DNA from: Pseudomonas fluorescens
GTDB taxonomy: Bacteria; Pseudomonadota; Gammaproteobacteria; Pseudomonadales; Pseudomonadaceae
Direction: 5' to 3'
Length of the DNA: 64,000 nucleotides
Assembly (NCBI RefSeq): GCF_001648775.1
Contig: NZ_LVEJ01000026.1
Coordinates: forward strand, 1-64,000
Position 1 is the stretch's first letter; each line of letters starts with the position of its first letter. The position numbers and the translations under genes are program-made. Shown piece by piece: positions 1 to 8,291 of this stretch. The notes under the pieces were generated by a model. The model ran no database searches, was not told where the DNA came from, and worked only from the letters and a program-made list of their open reading frames with translations.

Positions 1-200
1 CATCGAGAGGAGGTGCAGCGCAGCAAACCGGAGGCGATGCGCCCGGATCGATCCCGGAGCGAAGGAACCCCGAGCCCCAGCGAGCGGGCCGAACGCCAGG
101 GCAAAGCGTTTTGGTTACTTTTTCGGCGTCTGGAAAAAGTGACCCGCCGTAAGGGCGGAACCGTAATCCGAAGCACCCAAAAAAACGGATATGTACCCCT
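1..200. repeat. Probable dispersed Pseudomonas intergenic repeat
   Basis: This stretch contains the phrase about gcaaagcgttttggttact followed by gtgacccgccgtaagggcgg, which I recognise as a sequence recurring in intergenic regions of fluorescent pseudomonads and often mis-annotated as a short hypothetical protein. An open frame runs through it at 13-369, but it has no convincing ribosome binding site and an Arg/Ser/Pro-rich composition typical of spurious frames. The left edge is cut by the window, so the full element cannot be delimited. The recognition is from memory and not computed. Confidence 0.4.
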
Positions 201-247
201 AACAACCCAAAGCATGGTCGGCCCACAGGCCGCCAAGCCTAAAAGCC

Positions 248-505
248 CTAAACCAAATCCGGATCCAGGGACGAACGCAAAGAATTACTCTCCAACTCAT
301 ACCGCAACTCGTCAATCAAAGCATCAACCGACTCCGGCGTACGCAACGCATCAAGCTTCAACCCACTGATCACCAGATCCACCTGCCCCGACACCGGGTG
401 ATACAGCTTCACGGTCAGCGAATGGTCACCATCCACCAGACACTCACACGCCAGCGGCGAAAAACTGCGCTCAAGCTGCGCGCGCAACTGCGCAAGATTC
501 ATCAT
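248..505 (-). CDS. DUF1652 family small protein
   Basis: An 85-residue protein with the pattern of the Pseudomonas DUF1652 family: an N-terminal region with a CEC-type motif (residues about 20-22), a VDLV strand and a C-terminal helix rich in Leu/Ile/Glu (LIDELRYELE). Length fits the 75-90 residues usual for the family. An AAGGA lies nine bases before the first of two tandem ATG codons. No function is known for the family. It stands alone, with the LuxR regulator ending downstream on the same strand after about 140 bases. The family call is by motif memory and moderately sure. Confidence 0.65.
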   Translation of the reverse strand: MMNLAQLRAQLERSFSPLACECLVDGDHSLTVKLYHPVSGQVDLVISGLKLDALRTPESVDALIDELRYELESNSLRSSLDPDLV

Positions 506-644
506 TGCGGTTGTTCCTTTAGCAACTTCGAAGGGACGCGATCACAAACCTGAAAAGGCTCGCACCGCACCCCACCAGACTAAGAACAGTCGCCCGGCAT
601 CAACACCTCAAATTGCACCAAGCGCACTAGTGCATTTGCACCCT

Positions 645-2141
645 CTACCGCTGCCCCTTGCCCTCCGCTCCGCCGGAAAACAATCCCCGCTCCCGCGCCC
701 AGACAATCGCCTCACTGCGGCTGTGCACATCCAGCTTGGAATACACCGTCGCCACATGATTGCGCACCGTGTTCGGCGCCAGTTTCAGCCGCGCCGCGAT
801 CTCCTTGTCGGCCAGCCCCTCGCAGATCAACCCCAACACATCACGCTCGCGCGCCGTCAGATCGGTGAACGACACGCTGGGCAATTGCGGCGAATTGACC
901 TTCTTCACATTGGCCAGCTTTTCGATCAGCGTGCGACTGAACCAGGAAGCGTCTTTCATCACCTCCTCAATCGCCGCCACCAGCTCAAGTTCGGTTCGCT
1001 TGCGCTCGGTGATGTCCATCAACACCAGCAAATAACACGGCATGTCTTGAATATTCACGGTGTCGGCGGACAATGCGCACTCCAGCACATCGCCGTCCTT
1101 CCTGCGCACCTGCACGTCAACCCGATCAACCCGCCCGCTGTGTTGCAGGGCCGTCAGTAACCGTGCACGTGCCCCTTTGTCACTGACGAAGTCCAGTTGC
1201 GTCACGGTCTTGCCGAGCACGTCCTCGCTGTCATAGGCCAGGGTTTCGAGGAACGCCTGATTGACGTCGATCACCTGCTGCTCATCGGCACTGCAAATCA
1301 GGATCGGCACCGGCGTCAGGCGAAACGCCTTGGCAAACCGCTCCTCGCTCTGGCGCAGCGCCACCTCGGCCTTGTGCCGCAGTTCCATGTCGACGAAGGA
1401 AAACAGCATGCAATCTTCATCGTTGAGGGTCAGCGGCTGACCGGCCACGATCACCTGCTTGCTGCCGCCATCGGGCAGGCGCAGTTCGGCCTGCATCTGC
1501 GGGATGGTCGCCACGTCACGCAGGCGCTGAATGGCCAGATCCCGGTGTTCGGCCTGCTCGAAAATGTCGATTTCATAAGAGGACGTGCCAATCACTTGCT
1601 CACGGGTGTAGCCGGTCATCTCCAGAAATCCCGGATTGACTTTGATGTAGCGCAGGTCGCTGAGACGACAGATAACCGCCGGTGCCGGGTTGGCGTTGAA
1701 CGTTCTTTCAAAGCGCTGCTCGGCATTGGCCCAGTCGGTAACGTCGCTCATGATCAGCACCAGCGATTCGGGCTGCCCTTCGCGATCGGTGAGGATCATG
1801 CTGCGCACGCTGTGCACCCAGATGCGCTCGGGGTCGTCGATCGGCGACACTTCGATCAGCACGTCACTGAAGCTCTCACAACGCGCCACGCGGCTGATCG
1901 GGTAGTTTTCGGCGCTGATCGAGTGATTATTGCGATAGCGCAGGTTGAACTTTTTAGCGTATTCGTCGGCATTGTGGCCCAGATCGGTGATCCGGCTGAC
2001 ACCGTGCATGGCCAGCGCGGCTTCGTTGGCCCAGAGGATGCTCTGATCCAGCTCCAGCAAAATCACCCCGTCGGACAGCCCGGCGATGATCTGCTGCAAC
2101 TGGCGGCGGTTGGTTTCGGTGGTCAGGACTTCCTGGCTCAT
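645..2141 (-). CDS. PAS-domain LuxR-family transcriptional regulator
   Basis: A 498-residue cytoplasmic regulator. Three PAS-like modules can be read (about residues 10-130, 140-255 and 270-385), each with NPGFLEMTGYT- or NQAFLETLAY-type segments, followed by a LuxR/FixJ helix-turn-helix near 425-485 (LTARERDVLGLICEGLADKE). There is no receiver domain, histidine kinase domain or membrane segment, so the PAS domains probably sense a ligand or redox state directly. The ATG at 2141 is preferred over an upstream in-frame codon at 2186 because GGAGA sits just before it. The target genes are not evident from the neighbours. Confidence 0.88.
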   Translation of the reverse strand: MSQEVLTTETNRRQLQQIIAGLSDGVILLELDQSILWANEAALAMHGVSRITDLGHNADEYAKKFNLRYRNNHSISAENYPISRVARCESFSDVLIEVSPIDDPERIWVHSVRSMILTDREGQPESLVLIMSDVTDWANAEQRFERTFNANPAPAVICRLSDLRYIKVNPGFLEMTGYTREQVIGTSSYEIDIFEQAEHRDLAIQRLRDVATIPQMQAELRLPDGGSKQVIVAGQPLTLNDEDCMLFSFVDMELRHKAEVALRQSEERFAKAFRLTPVPILICSADEQQVIDVNQAFLETLAYDSEDVLGKTVTQLDFVSDKGARARLLTALQHSGRVDRVDVQVRRKDGDVLECALSADTVNIQDMPCYLLVLMDITERKRTELELVAAIEEVMKDASWFSRTLIEKLANVKKVNSPQLPSVSFTDLTARERDVLGLICEGLADKEIAARLKLAPNTVRNHVATVYSKLDVHSRSEAIVWARERGLFSGGAEGKGQR

Positions 2142-2233
2142 TGGATCTCCACAAGTGATACGCCCATGTGAAGAGTACGACCGCACGCGCTTGCGATCGT
2201 GCCAGCGTTAAATTCTTGCAACAACGCAAATCC

Positions 2234-2327
2234 CCTGTGGGAGCGAGCTTGCTCGCGAATGCGGTACTTCATTCAGATCATTTTTCGACTGACACTATGC
2301 CTTCGCGAGCAAGCTCGCTCCCACAGG
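2234..2327. repeat. REP doublet
   Basis: Two inverted copies of the Pseudomonas REP palindrome (CTGTGGGAGCGAGC...GCTCGCGAA, then TTCGCGAGC...GCTCCCACAG) separated by about 40 bases. It lies between the divergent LuxR start and the end of the LysR gene, whose stop codon begins three bases after the element. Confidence 0.95.
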
Positions 2328-2329
2328 AT

Positions 2330-3223
2330 TCAGTGTTGGCTTGGGTGTTCGATGAGTTCACGCAGTGTATCGAGAAACAGCTTGAGCACCGGCGAAGCAT
2401 CATCCGCGCGATAAGTGGCATACAACGGCACTTCCGGCAGCGCCGGGGTCAAGCGCCGGAACACCAGCCCCGCCGGCGCCAATTGCTCAATGGACGCCGG
2501 TAACAGCGCCACGCCAAACCCGGCGCGCACCAGACTCAACAAGGTCTGCACCTCGATCACCTGCTGGCGAATCTGCGGGGTGAACCCGGCCTGTATGCAG
2601 CATTGATAAAGGAAGTTGGCAAACCGCGACTGCTTCAGTTCCAGCGCGACAAACGGTTCGCGGGCCAGATCCGCCGGCGCCAGCACCTCGCGGTCAGCCA
2701 GCGGATGATCCGCCGGCATCACCACGTGTATCGGCTCATAGATCAGCAACTCATTGCGCAACTGCGGATCGTCATAGCCCACGCGAAACACACAGGCATC
2801 GATGCGCTTCTCCTTCAACGCCTTGACTTGCGCCGCCGGGGTCATCTCGTGCAAGCGCCAATTGACCTGCGGATAGCGCTCGCGAAACAGGTGCAAGGCC
2901 TTGGGCAGCACGCCGACCATCACCGAGCTGATCATGCCGATTTCCAGTTCGCCGAGCAGACCGCGCCCGGTTTGCCGCGTCAGGTCCAGCGCCCGCTCGA
3001 GCTGTTCGAACACCAGCGGCGCCTGCTCCTTGAGCATCTGCCCCGCCGCTGTCAGCTCGACCCGATGATGGCTGCGCTCGAACAGCGGCGTGCCCAGTTC
3101 CTCCTCCAGCAAACGAATCTGCTGGCTCAGCGGTGGCTGGCAGATGTGCAGGCGTTCGGCGGCGCGACCGAAATGCAACTCATCGGCGAGTGCCATGAAG
3201 TAGCGGAGCAGACGCAAGTCCAT
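2330..3223 (-). CDS. LysR-family transcriptional regulator
   Basis: A 297-residue LysR-type regulator. The winged HTH is at residues 1-60 (MDLRLLRYFMALADELHFGR, then LHICQPPLSQQIRLLEEELG) and the periplasmic-binding-protein-like effector domain fills about 90-290. It is close to the group that regulates aromatic compound catabolism (BenM/CatM-like N terminus). It starts six bases after the stop of the molybdenum hydroxylase large subunit, in the same direction, so it is probably co-transcribed with the hydroxylase and may control it or the nearby catabolic cluster. The effector is unknown. Confidence 0.9.
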   Translation of the reverse strand: MDLRLLRYFMALADELHFGRAAERLHICQPPLSQQIRLLEEELGTPLFERSHHRVELTAAGQMLKEQAPLVFEQLERALDLTRQTGRGLLGELEIGMISSVMVGVLPKALHLFRERYPQVNWRLHEMTPAAQVKALKEKRIDACVFRVGYDDPQLRNELLIYEPIHVVMPADHPLADREVLAPADLAREPFVALELKQSRFANFLYQCCIQAGFTPQIRQQVIEVQTLLSLVRAGFGVALLPASIEQLAPAGLVFRRLTPALPEVPLYATYRADDASPVLKLFLDTLRELIEHPSQH

Positions 3224-3229
3224 GGCGAT

Positions 3230-5443
3230 TTACCCCAGGTTCAGTGGCGTCGAACGCTGGCGCACGCCGGTCAGCGCGAACAGCGCGTTGGCGATGGCCG
3301 GCACCACTGACGGACTGCCCAACTCGCCGACGCCACCGGGTTTGCTCGGCTCGCCGTCAAGTACGAGGATGTCGGTGGCCGGCATGTCGGACATGCGCGT
3401 GACGCGATAGTCGTGAAAGTTGCTCTGCACCACCCTGCCCTGTTTGATGTCGAGCCGGTCGAACAACGCGTGACCAAAGCCCCACATCAGGCCGCCGTAG
3501 ATCTGTTCCTCGACACCGCCCGGCGACACCGCCAAACCGCAATCGACCACGCAGGTGAGTTTCTCGACTTTCGCCTTGCCGTCGACCGTCACCACGCGCG
3601 CGACCACGGCGATAAAACTGGTGTAACCCTGATTGGTCGCGATCCCCAGCGCCGTGCCCGGCGGCAATGGTTTGCCCCAACCGGCGCGTTCGGCAGCTTG
3701 CTTGAGCACCGCCACATGGCGGGGTCTTTCCTGCATGTTGGCCAGCCTGAACGCCAATGGATCTGCACCGGCCGCATGCGCCAGTTCATCCATGAAGCTC
3801 TCGACGGCAAACACGTTGGGGATGAAGCTCACCGAACGATACCAGCCGCTTGGCACATTGCTTTCGTGCTTGACCCAATTCAGCTGCAGATGCGGCGGAC
3901 GATAGGCGAAGTCCCACGCGGTGATCGCCTCGGTAGTGCTGTAATCCATTTTATCCGGACGTTCGAAATAGCCCGGCTCCCACTGTTCCGGCGAGGCCGG
4001 CGACACCGCGTGCAGTTGCAGCGCGCTGAGTTTGCCTTGCTCGTCGAGCGCGCCTTTGACCCGATGCAACGTCGCCGGATGATTGAACAGCGCGTGCATT
4101 TCGTCTTCACGACTGTTGAGCAACTTCACCGGCACGCCGGTTTTCTGCGCCAGATACGCGACTTCGAACAACCAGTATTTGGCCTCGCGCGCACCGAAGC
4201 TGCCGCCCGACACCAACTCATGAATGGTCACATTGGCCTTGTCGATCCCGCACACGGTTTGCGCCGCTTCCAGCGCCGAGGACGGCACCTGCACGCCGCC
4301 CCACCAAGTGATTGCCTTGTCCTTGACCTGCGCGGTGATGCAGATCGGTTCCAGCGGGTTTTGCACCTTGTAGGGCATGGTGTAATCGGCTTCGATCAGC
4401 TTCGCCGCACCCGCCCATTGCCCGGCAACATCACCGTGGGTCATGGCTTTGACGGTTTGTGCTGTTGGATCGCCGATGGCTTTGGCTTGAGCGCTGAATA
4501 ACTGCTCGCTGTCGAAACCGGCCAAAGGTGAATCGCTCCATTTGATGTCCAGCACTTTACGGCCCTGCTGCGCCGCCCAAAAGGTATCCGCCAGCACCGC
4601 AACGCCTTCCAGATTGCCGCCGAGTACATCGGCACGACCCGGAATCGCCAGCACCTTGCGCACACCCGGGACCTGTAACGCCGCCGCCGAATCGACGCTG
4701 AGCACTTTCGCGCCAACCACCGGCGCACGCTGAATCACCGCCACCAGCATGTCCGGCAATTGCACGTCGATGCTGTACTTGAAACGCCCGCACACCTTGG
4801 CCGCCGCATCACGTTTGTGGCGCAGCTTGCCGATGTATTTGAACTGCGCCGGATCCTTCAGCGTGACGTTTGTCGGGGCGGGCAGATTCGCCGCGACGCC
4901 GACCAGTTCGCCGTAACCGAGGCTGCGCTTGCTGGCTGCGTGCACGACCCGGCCTTCCTCGGTGGTGCAACTGTCGGGGCTGACTTTCCACTGTTTCGCT
5001 GCAGCGCTAATCAACAGCGCACGCGCCGTGGCACCGGCCATGCGCAAGCGATCGTATTCAAGGGAAACGCTGGTGCTGCCGCCCGTGGAGAAGACTTTCC
5101 AGACCGGGTGAATGTAGGTTTCGAAGAACGGATCTTCCGGGGTGATCACCTGCACGGTCAGCGGGTTGACGTCCAATTCTTCCGCCACGCACGCGGCCAG
5201 CGCGGTGTGCGTGCCGGTGCCGGAATCGTGCTTGTGCACCACCAGTTTCACCGTGCCGTCGGGAAAGATGCGCACCCAGGCATTCGGCTCGAATTCGCTG
5301 GCCGGCGCTGGGGCTTTAGGGTCAGTGGCTGCCATGCTGCCCGGCAGATACAGGGCAATCGCCAGACCCGAAGCAACGGTCGCCGCTTGCTTGAGAAATA
5401 CCCGCCGCGGCAGTTCGATGCGGGTGTCGTCGATGAGGCTCAT
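3230..5443 (-). CDS. Molybdopterin-binding subunit of a Tat-exported molybdenum hydroxylase (isoquinoline 1-oxidoreductase beta type)
   Basis: A 737-residue catalytic subunit of the xanthine dehydrogenase family, single-chain IorB type. The N terminus has a twin-arginine signal (RRVFLKQ about residues 13-19, then a hydrophobic stretch and a processing-like PGSMAA). The molybdenum cofactor loops are visible: GGSFGAREAKY mid-protein and GVGELGSP near the C terminus with the likely catalytic Glu707. Known relatives hydroxylate N-heterocycles or oxidise aldehydes and pass electrons to the partner [2Fe-2S] subunit and then to a cytochrome. The gene overlaps the end of the FeS subunit by one base (TGATG). 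The substrate cannot be told from the sequence, and no cytochrome gene is adjacent. Confidence 0.88.
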   Translation of the reverse strand: MSLIDDTRIELPRRVFLKQAATVASGLAIALYLPGSMAATDPKAPAPASEFEPNAWVRIFPDGTVKLVVHKHDSGTGTHTALAACVAEELDVNPLTVQVITPEDPFFETYIHPVWKVFSTGGSTSVSLEYDRLRMAGATARALLISAAAKQWKVSPDSCTTEEGRVVHAASKRSLGYGELVGVAANLPAPTNVTLKDPAQFKYIGKLRHKRDAAAKVCGRFKYSIDVQLPDMLVAVIQRAPVVGAKVLSVDSAAALQVPGVRKVLAIPGRADVLGGNLEGVAVLADTFWAAQQGRKVLDIKWSDSPLAGFDSEQLFSAQAKAIGDPTAQTVKAMTHGDVAGQWAGAAKLIEADYTMPYKVQNPLEPICITAQVKDKAITWWGGVQVPSSALEAAQTVCGIDKANVTIHELVSGGSFGAREAKYWLFEVAYLAQKTGVPVKLLNSREDEMHALFNHPATLHRVKGALDEQGKLSALQLHAVSPASPEQWEPGYFERPDKMDYSTTEAITAWDFAYRPPHLQLNWVKHESNVPSGWYRSVSFIPNVFAVESFMDELAHAAGADPLAFRLANMQERPRHVAVLKQAAERAGWGKPLPPGTALGIATNQGYTSFIAVVARVVTVDGKAKVEKLTCVVDCGLAVSPGGVEEQIYGGLMWGFGHALFDRLDIKQGRVVQSNFHDYRVTRMSDMPATDILVLDGEPSKPGGVGELGSPSVVPAIANALFALTGVRQRSTPLNLG

Positions 5444-5907
5444 CAGGCCTCCTTCGGCGCATTCGCCGCACGTTTGATCGCTTTGTTGATGCGCCCGTAA
5501 GTGCCGCAGCGGCAGATATTCCCGGACATGGCATTGCGGATCGAATCATCGGTCACCGCTGCACCGGTGTTGAGCAACGCGGCGGCGGACATGATCTGCC
5601 CGGATTGACAGTAGCCGCATTGCGGCACATCTTCGGCGACCCAGGCCAGTTGCAGCGGATGGTTTTGCGTTGGCGACAAACCTTCGATGGTGGTGATGCT
5701 GTGGCCCGCGACGGCGGCCGCCGGCAACTGGCAGGAACGCACCGCGACGCCGTCCAGGTGCACGGTGCAAGCACCGCACAGGCCCATGCCGCAACCAAAC
5801 TTGGTGCCGGTGAGTTTCAGTTGATCACGCAAGACCCATAACAAGGGCATGGAGGAGGACGCTTCATCCAGCTCGCGTCGTTCGCCGTTAACCGTGAATG
5901 CAATCAT
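5443..5907 (-). CDS. [2Fe-2S] subunit of molybdenum hydroxylase (isoquinoline 1-oxidoreductase alpha type)
   Basis: A 154-residue electron-transfer subunit. The plant-type ferredoxin cluster is carried by C39, C44, C47 and C59 ([15 protein letters not shown]) and the second cluster by C97, C100, C132 and C134 (CGYCQSGQ and CRCGTYGR). There is no signal peptide, so it presumably rides through the Tat system bound to the large subunit. The ATG at 5907 fits the start of the family (MIAFTVNGE), while an upstream open extension to 6168 lacks family features. It heads the two-gene hydroxylase operon and diverges from a LysR gene 118 bases away. Confidence 0.92.
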   Translation of the reverse strand: MIAFTVNGERRELDEASSSMPLLWVLRDQLKLTGTKFGCGMGLCGACTVHLDGVAVRSCQLPAAAVAGHSITTIEGLSPTQNHPLQLAWVAEDVPQCGYCQSGQIMSAAALLNTGAAVTDDSIRNAMSGNICRCGTYGRINKAIKRAANAPKEA

Positions 5908-5926
5908 TGTCAGGCTCCAAAAGAGC

Positions 5927-5946
5927 GGCCCGTCTTTGTGCGGGCC
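5927..5946. promoter_or_regulatory. Dyad in the divergent hydroxylase/LysR promoter region
   Basis: A perfect inverted repeat GGCCCG-N8-CGGGCC lies between the divergent hydroxylase operon and the LysR gene starting at 6026. It could be an operator for that regulator or an mRNA hairpin in the hydroxylase leader. Position and symmetry are seen, but function is only inferred. Confidence 0.35.
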
Positions 5947-6025
5947 TGGTGACCGATTATTGGAACCCCGAGCAAAACCCGGCCAGCGACGATTTCTGCC
6001 AACCGCTGTAAGCAGGACTAACAAC

Positions 6026-6931
6026 ATGTACAAGCGATACCCGTCGGTGCAGTCCATGAGCGCGTTTATCCACGCGGCGCGCAGCGGCAGCTTCTCCAGC
6101 GCTGCGCGCAAACTGGATCTGACCCACAGCGCGATCAGCCAGCAGATTCGCGCACTGGAGGATTTCATCGGTCAGCCGCTGTTCGTGCGTGAAGGTGGCG
6201 GCAGCAACCTGACCGATGCCGGGCAGTTGTTTGCCAGTGTACTGTCGGATGGTCTGGCGCAAATTGATCGGGCGCTCTCGTCGGTGAAAAACCGTAGCGT
6301 GGCGCAGCGTTTGACCTTGGATGTCGACAGTGAACTGGCGCAGAGCTGGCTCAACCCGCGCTTGCCGCAGTTGCTCGATGGGCTGCCGGATTACGAGGTG
6401 ACGCTGCTGTCGATGCCGCGCAGTGATCGCAGCACGTTTGAGCGGGTGGATCTGGCGTTGCGCTACGGCTATGGCGATTGGGATGACTGCGAGATGACGC
6501 AGATCTGTGGCGATCGGGTGCTGGCGGTGGCTTCGCCTGAACTGCTGGCGCAACACGGATTGCAGGTGCCGTTGAGCCCGGCGCAGATTCTGCAGTTGCC
6601 ATTGTTGGGCTATACGCGGCGCTCGTGGATTCCGTGGCTGGATGCCGCCGGGATGACACCGACCGAACCGCCGGCGCGGGTGATTTTTGATAATGCGGCG
6701 AATTTGATTGCGGCTGCCGAGGCTGGTGTCGGCGCGGGACTGGTGCGCGGATTACTGGCCGCCGATGCCTTGCGCAGTGGGCGGTTGGTGGCGTTGAACG
6801 AGGCGCAGATTGCCGCGCATTACAACCTTTACGCGGTGTGGCCGCATGGGCAGGCTGAGCGTGTGGCGCCGGTGGTTGAAGTGATCAGGCAGTTGGCTTT
6901 GCGTACGCTTGAAATCCCGCCCTCACCCTAA
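6026..6931 (+). CDS. LysR-family transcriptional regulator (GcvA-like)
   Basis: A 301-residue LysR regulator of the GcvA/AmpR-like branch: HTH at residues 1-65 ([20 protein letters not shown] and [20 protein letters not shown]) and a substrate-binding effector domain from about 95 to 295. The ATG at 6026 gives the family-standard start; the frame stays open upstream to 5849 across the divergent promoter, but that part has no homology-like content. It diverges from the molybdenum hydroxylase operon, the usual arrangement for a regulator of that operon, and lies upstream of the amidohydrolase cluster in the same direction. Confidence 0.9.
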   Translation: MYKRYPSVQSMSAFIHAARSGSFSSAARKLDLTHSAISQQIRALEDFIGQPLFVREGGGSNLTDAGQLFASVLSDGLAQIDRALSSVKNRSVAQRLTLDVDSELAQSWLNPRLPQLLDGLPDYEVTLLSMPRSDRSTFERVDLALRYGYGDWDDCEMTQICGDRVLAVASPELLAQHGLQVPLSPAQILQLPLLGYTRRSWIPWLDAAGMTPTEPPARVIFDNAANLIAAAEAGVGAGLVRGLLAADALRSGRLVALNEAQIAAHYNLYAVWPHGQAERVAPVVEVIRQLALRTLEIPPSP

Positions 6932-7112
6932 CCCTCCCAAAACGTCGGACCGCCCAGAGGTAGAGGGGACTGACCGTGGGATATTGACGAAGTACACCGA
7001 CGTGCACCTACTGCTTTGAATCCATAATCGACTCGATCTTTCAGGTCGATGTCAGGCACAAGACACCTCGGTCGACCCCCTCTCCCTCCGGGAGAGGGCT
7101 GGGGTGAGGGGC
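6918..7112. repeat. MITE-like intergenic repeat, copy A
   Basis: The segment is bounded by CCCTCACCC on the left and GGGGTGAGGGG on the right and contains CCCTCTCCCTCCGGGAGAGGG and ggggactgaccg. A second element with the same ends and an internal sequence related to the reverse complement of this one lies at 42189-42357. The 426 bases between the LysR stop (6931) and the amidohydrolase start (7358) hold this element, the dyad and hairpin listed next, and no gene I can support. Confidence 0.6.
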
Positions 7113-7261
7113 TCTTGATCCAGCACCGGGATCTAAATACACAGTCCATATCGCCCAAGTATCACCACCCCGTCCAATTAATATTGTACGAACCCAACCC
7201 CGCCTTCCAATACTCGCCCTCAGCAGCCACCCACCCGGGCCGGATGCGAACAGGCGAGGGA

Positions 7262-7280
7262 ATGCGCGAGTCTTGCGCAT
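7262..7280. promoter_or_regulatory. LysR-type candidate operator upstream of the amidohydrolase cluster
   Basis: The perfect dyad ATGCGC-N7-GCGCAT is centred about 87 bases before the first amidohydrolase start. The size and spacing fit a LysR-type recognition site, and two LysR genes lie nearby. It is followed at 7312-7325 by a GAGCC-GCAA-GGCTC hairpin with a GNRA loop just before the ribosome binding site. The functional role is inferred. Confidence 0.4.
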
Positions 7281-7357
7281 AGAAACGGCCGATTGCCCGG
7301 GACGTGGATGCCGAGAGCCGCAAGGCTCCCTTCCCCGCAATCAGGAGATCGACTGCA

Positions 7358-8287
7358 ATGATCATCGATATCAGCTGCTATCCCACGGATCTCGTGGACC
7401 TCGCCTGGAGGCATGACGGTGACCCGTTCACCGGCGAGCGTCTGCTGGAGATGATGGATGGCCCGTACATGGTCAACGGCAAGCCTCGCCGCATTGACAA
7501 AGCCTTCATCCAGCCGCCGCAGGGCAACACGATTTACACCTGGACCGACGGCGACCTGACCGGCCGTGAATCCATCGACGCCTACATGGCCTACACCCTG
7601 AAAATGGTCCAGACCTACCCGGATCGTTTCATCGGTTGCTTCGTCTACAACCCGCGCTGCGGCGTGGAAAATGGCGTCGAAGCGATCGAGCGCTACGTCA
7701 AGGAACACGGTTTCGGCATGGTGCAGATGCAGGCCAACATGCACGCCTACCGTCCTGACCGCGCCCTCGACTGGGTACGCCCATGCTTTGAGAAATGCGC
7801 CGAGCTGGGCATTCCGGTCAAGCTGCACACCGGCGACGGGCCTTACAGCATCCCGTCGGAATGGGTGCCGATGATCAAGGAATTCCCTAACGTCAATTTC
7901 ATCATGGCCCACTTCGGTGTGCAGACCGGCGGCGTCTACGTGTTCGAACCGATGCAATGGGCGATGGAATTGCCCAACGTCTACTGTGAATCCGGCTGGT
8001 GTCTGCAATCGCGGATCGTCGAGTTCGCCAAGGTCTTGCCGACGCACAAAATCCTCTTCGGCACCGACACGCCGCCGAACGAACCGGGCATGTGGCTGCG
8101 CTTGCTTGAGGTGCTCTGCCACGAACCGCCGCAGGGCCTGAACCTCGACGAGGACACCCTCGAAGACTATTTGGGCAACAACACCGCGCGGATGATCGGC
8201 CTCGAACCGACCCCGCCACCCCGTTCCGTTTCCGAAGCAGAGGCGCAACTCAAGCGCCCCGTCACCACTCAACTGGCCAGGAGCTGA
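7358..8287 (+). CDS. ACMSD-family amidohydrolase-like protein lacking the HxH metal motif
   Basis: A 309-residue member of the amidohydrolase superfamily, ACMSD/gamma-resorcylate decarboxylase branch (COG2159-like TIM barrel). It is a close paralogue of the next gene. The usual strand-1 metal motif HxH is replaced by S6-C7-Y8 (MIIDISCYP), and the strand-4 Lys/His positions are Gln, whereas the later ligands H157, H185 and D237 remain. It may therefore be a non-catalytic partner or have an altered metal site. The ATG at 7358 follows CAGGAG. It heads a run of seven co-directional genes ending at 15607. Confidence 0.85.
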   Translation: MIIDISCYPTDLVDLAWRHDGDPFTGERLLEMMDGPYMVNGKPRRIDKAFIQPPQGNTIYTWTDGDLTGRESIDAYMAYTLKMVQTYPDRFIGCFVYNPRCGVENGVEAIERYVKEHGFGMVQMQANMHAYRPDRALDWVRPCFEKCAELGIPVKLHTGDGPYSIPSEWVPMIKEFPNVNFIMAHFGVQTGGVYVFEPMQWAMELPNVYCESGWCLQSRIVEFAKVLPTHKILFGTDTPPNEPGMWLRLLEVLCHEPPQGLNLDEDTLEDYLGNNTARMIGLEPTPPPRSVSEAEAQLKRPVTTQLARS

Positions 8288-8291
8288 ACCG

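Noticed and set aside
1197-2171. Long plus-strand frame (324 codons) opposite the PAS-LuxR gene
   Set aside because: It mirrors the real gene in the high-GC antisense frame, has His/Arg/Gln-rich composition and no family motif.
2234-2327. Spaced palindromic repeats as a possible CRISPR array
   Set aside because: Each locus has only two inverted copies, not a series of direct repeats with regular spacers. They are REP doublets.
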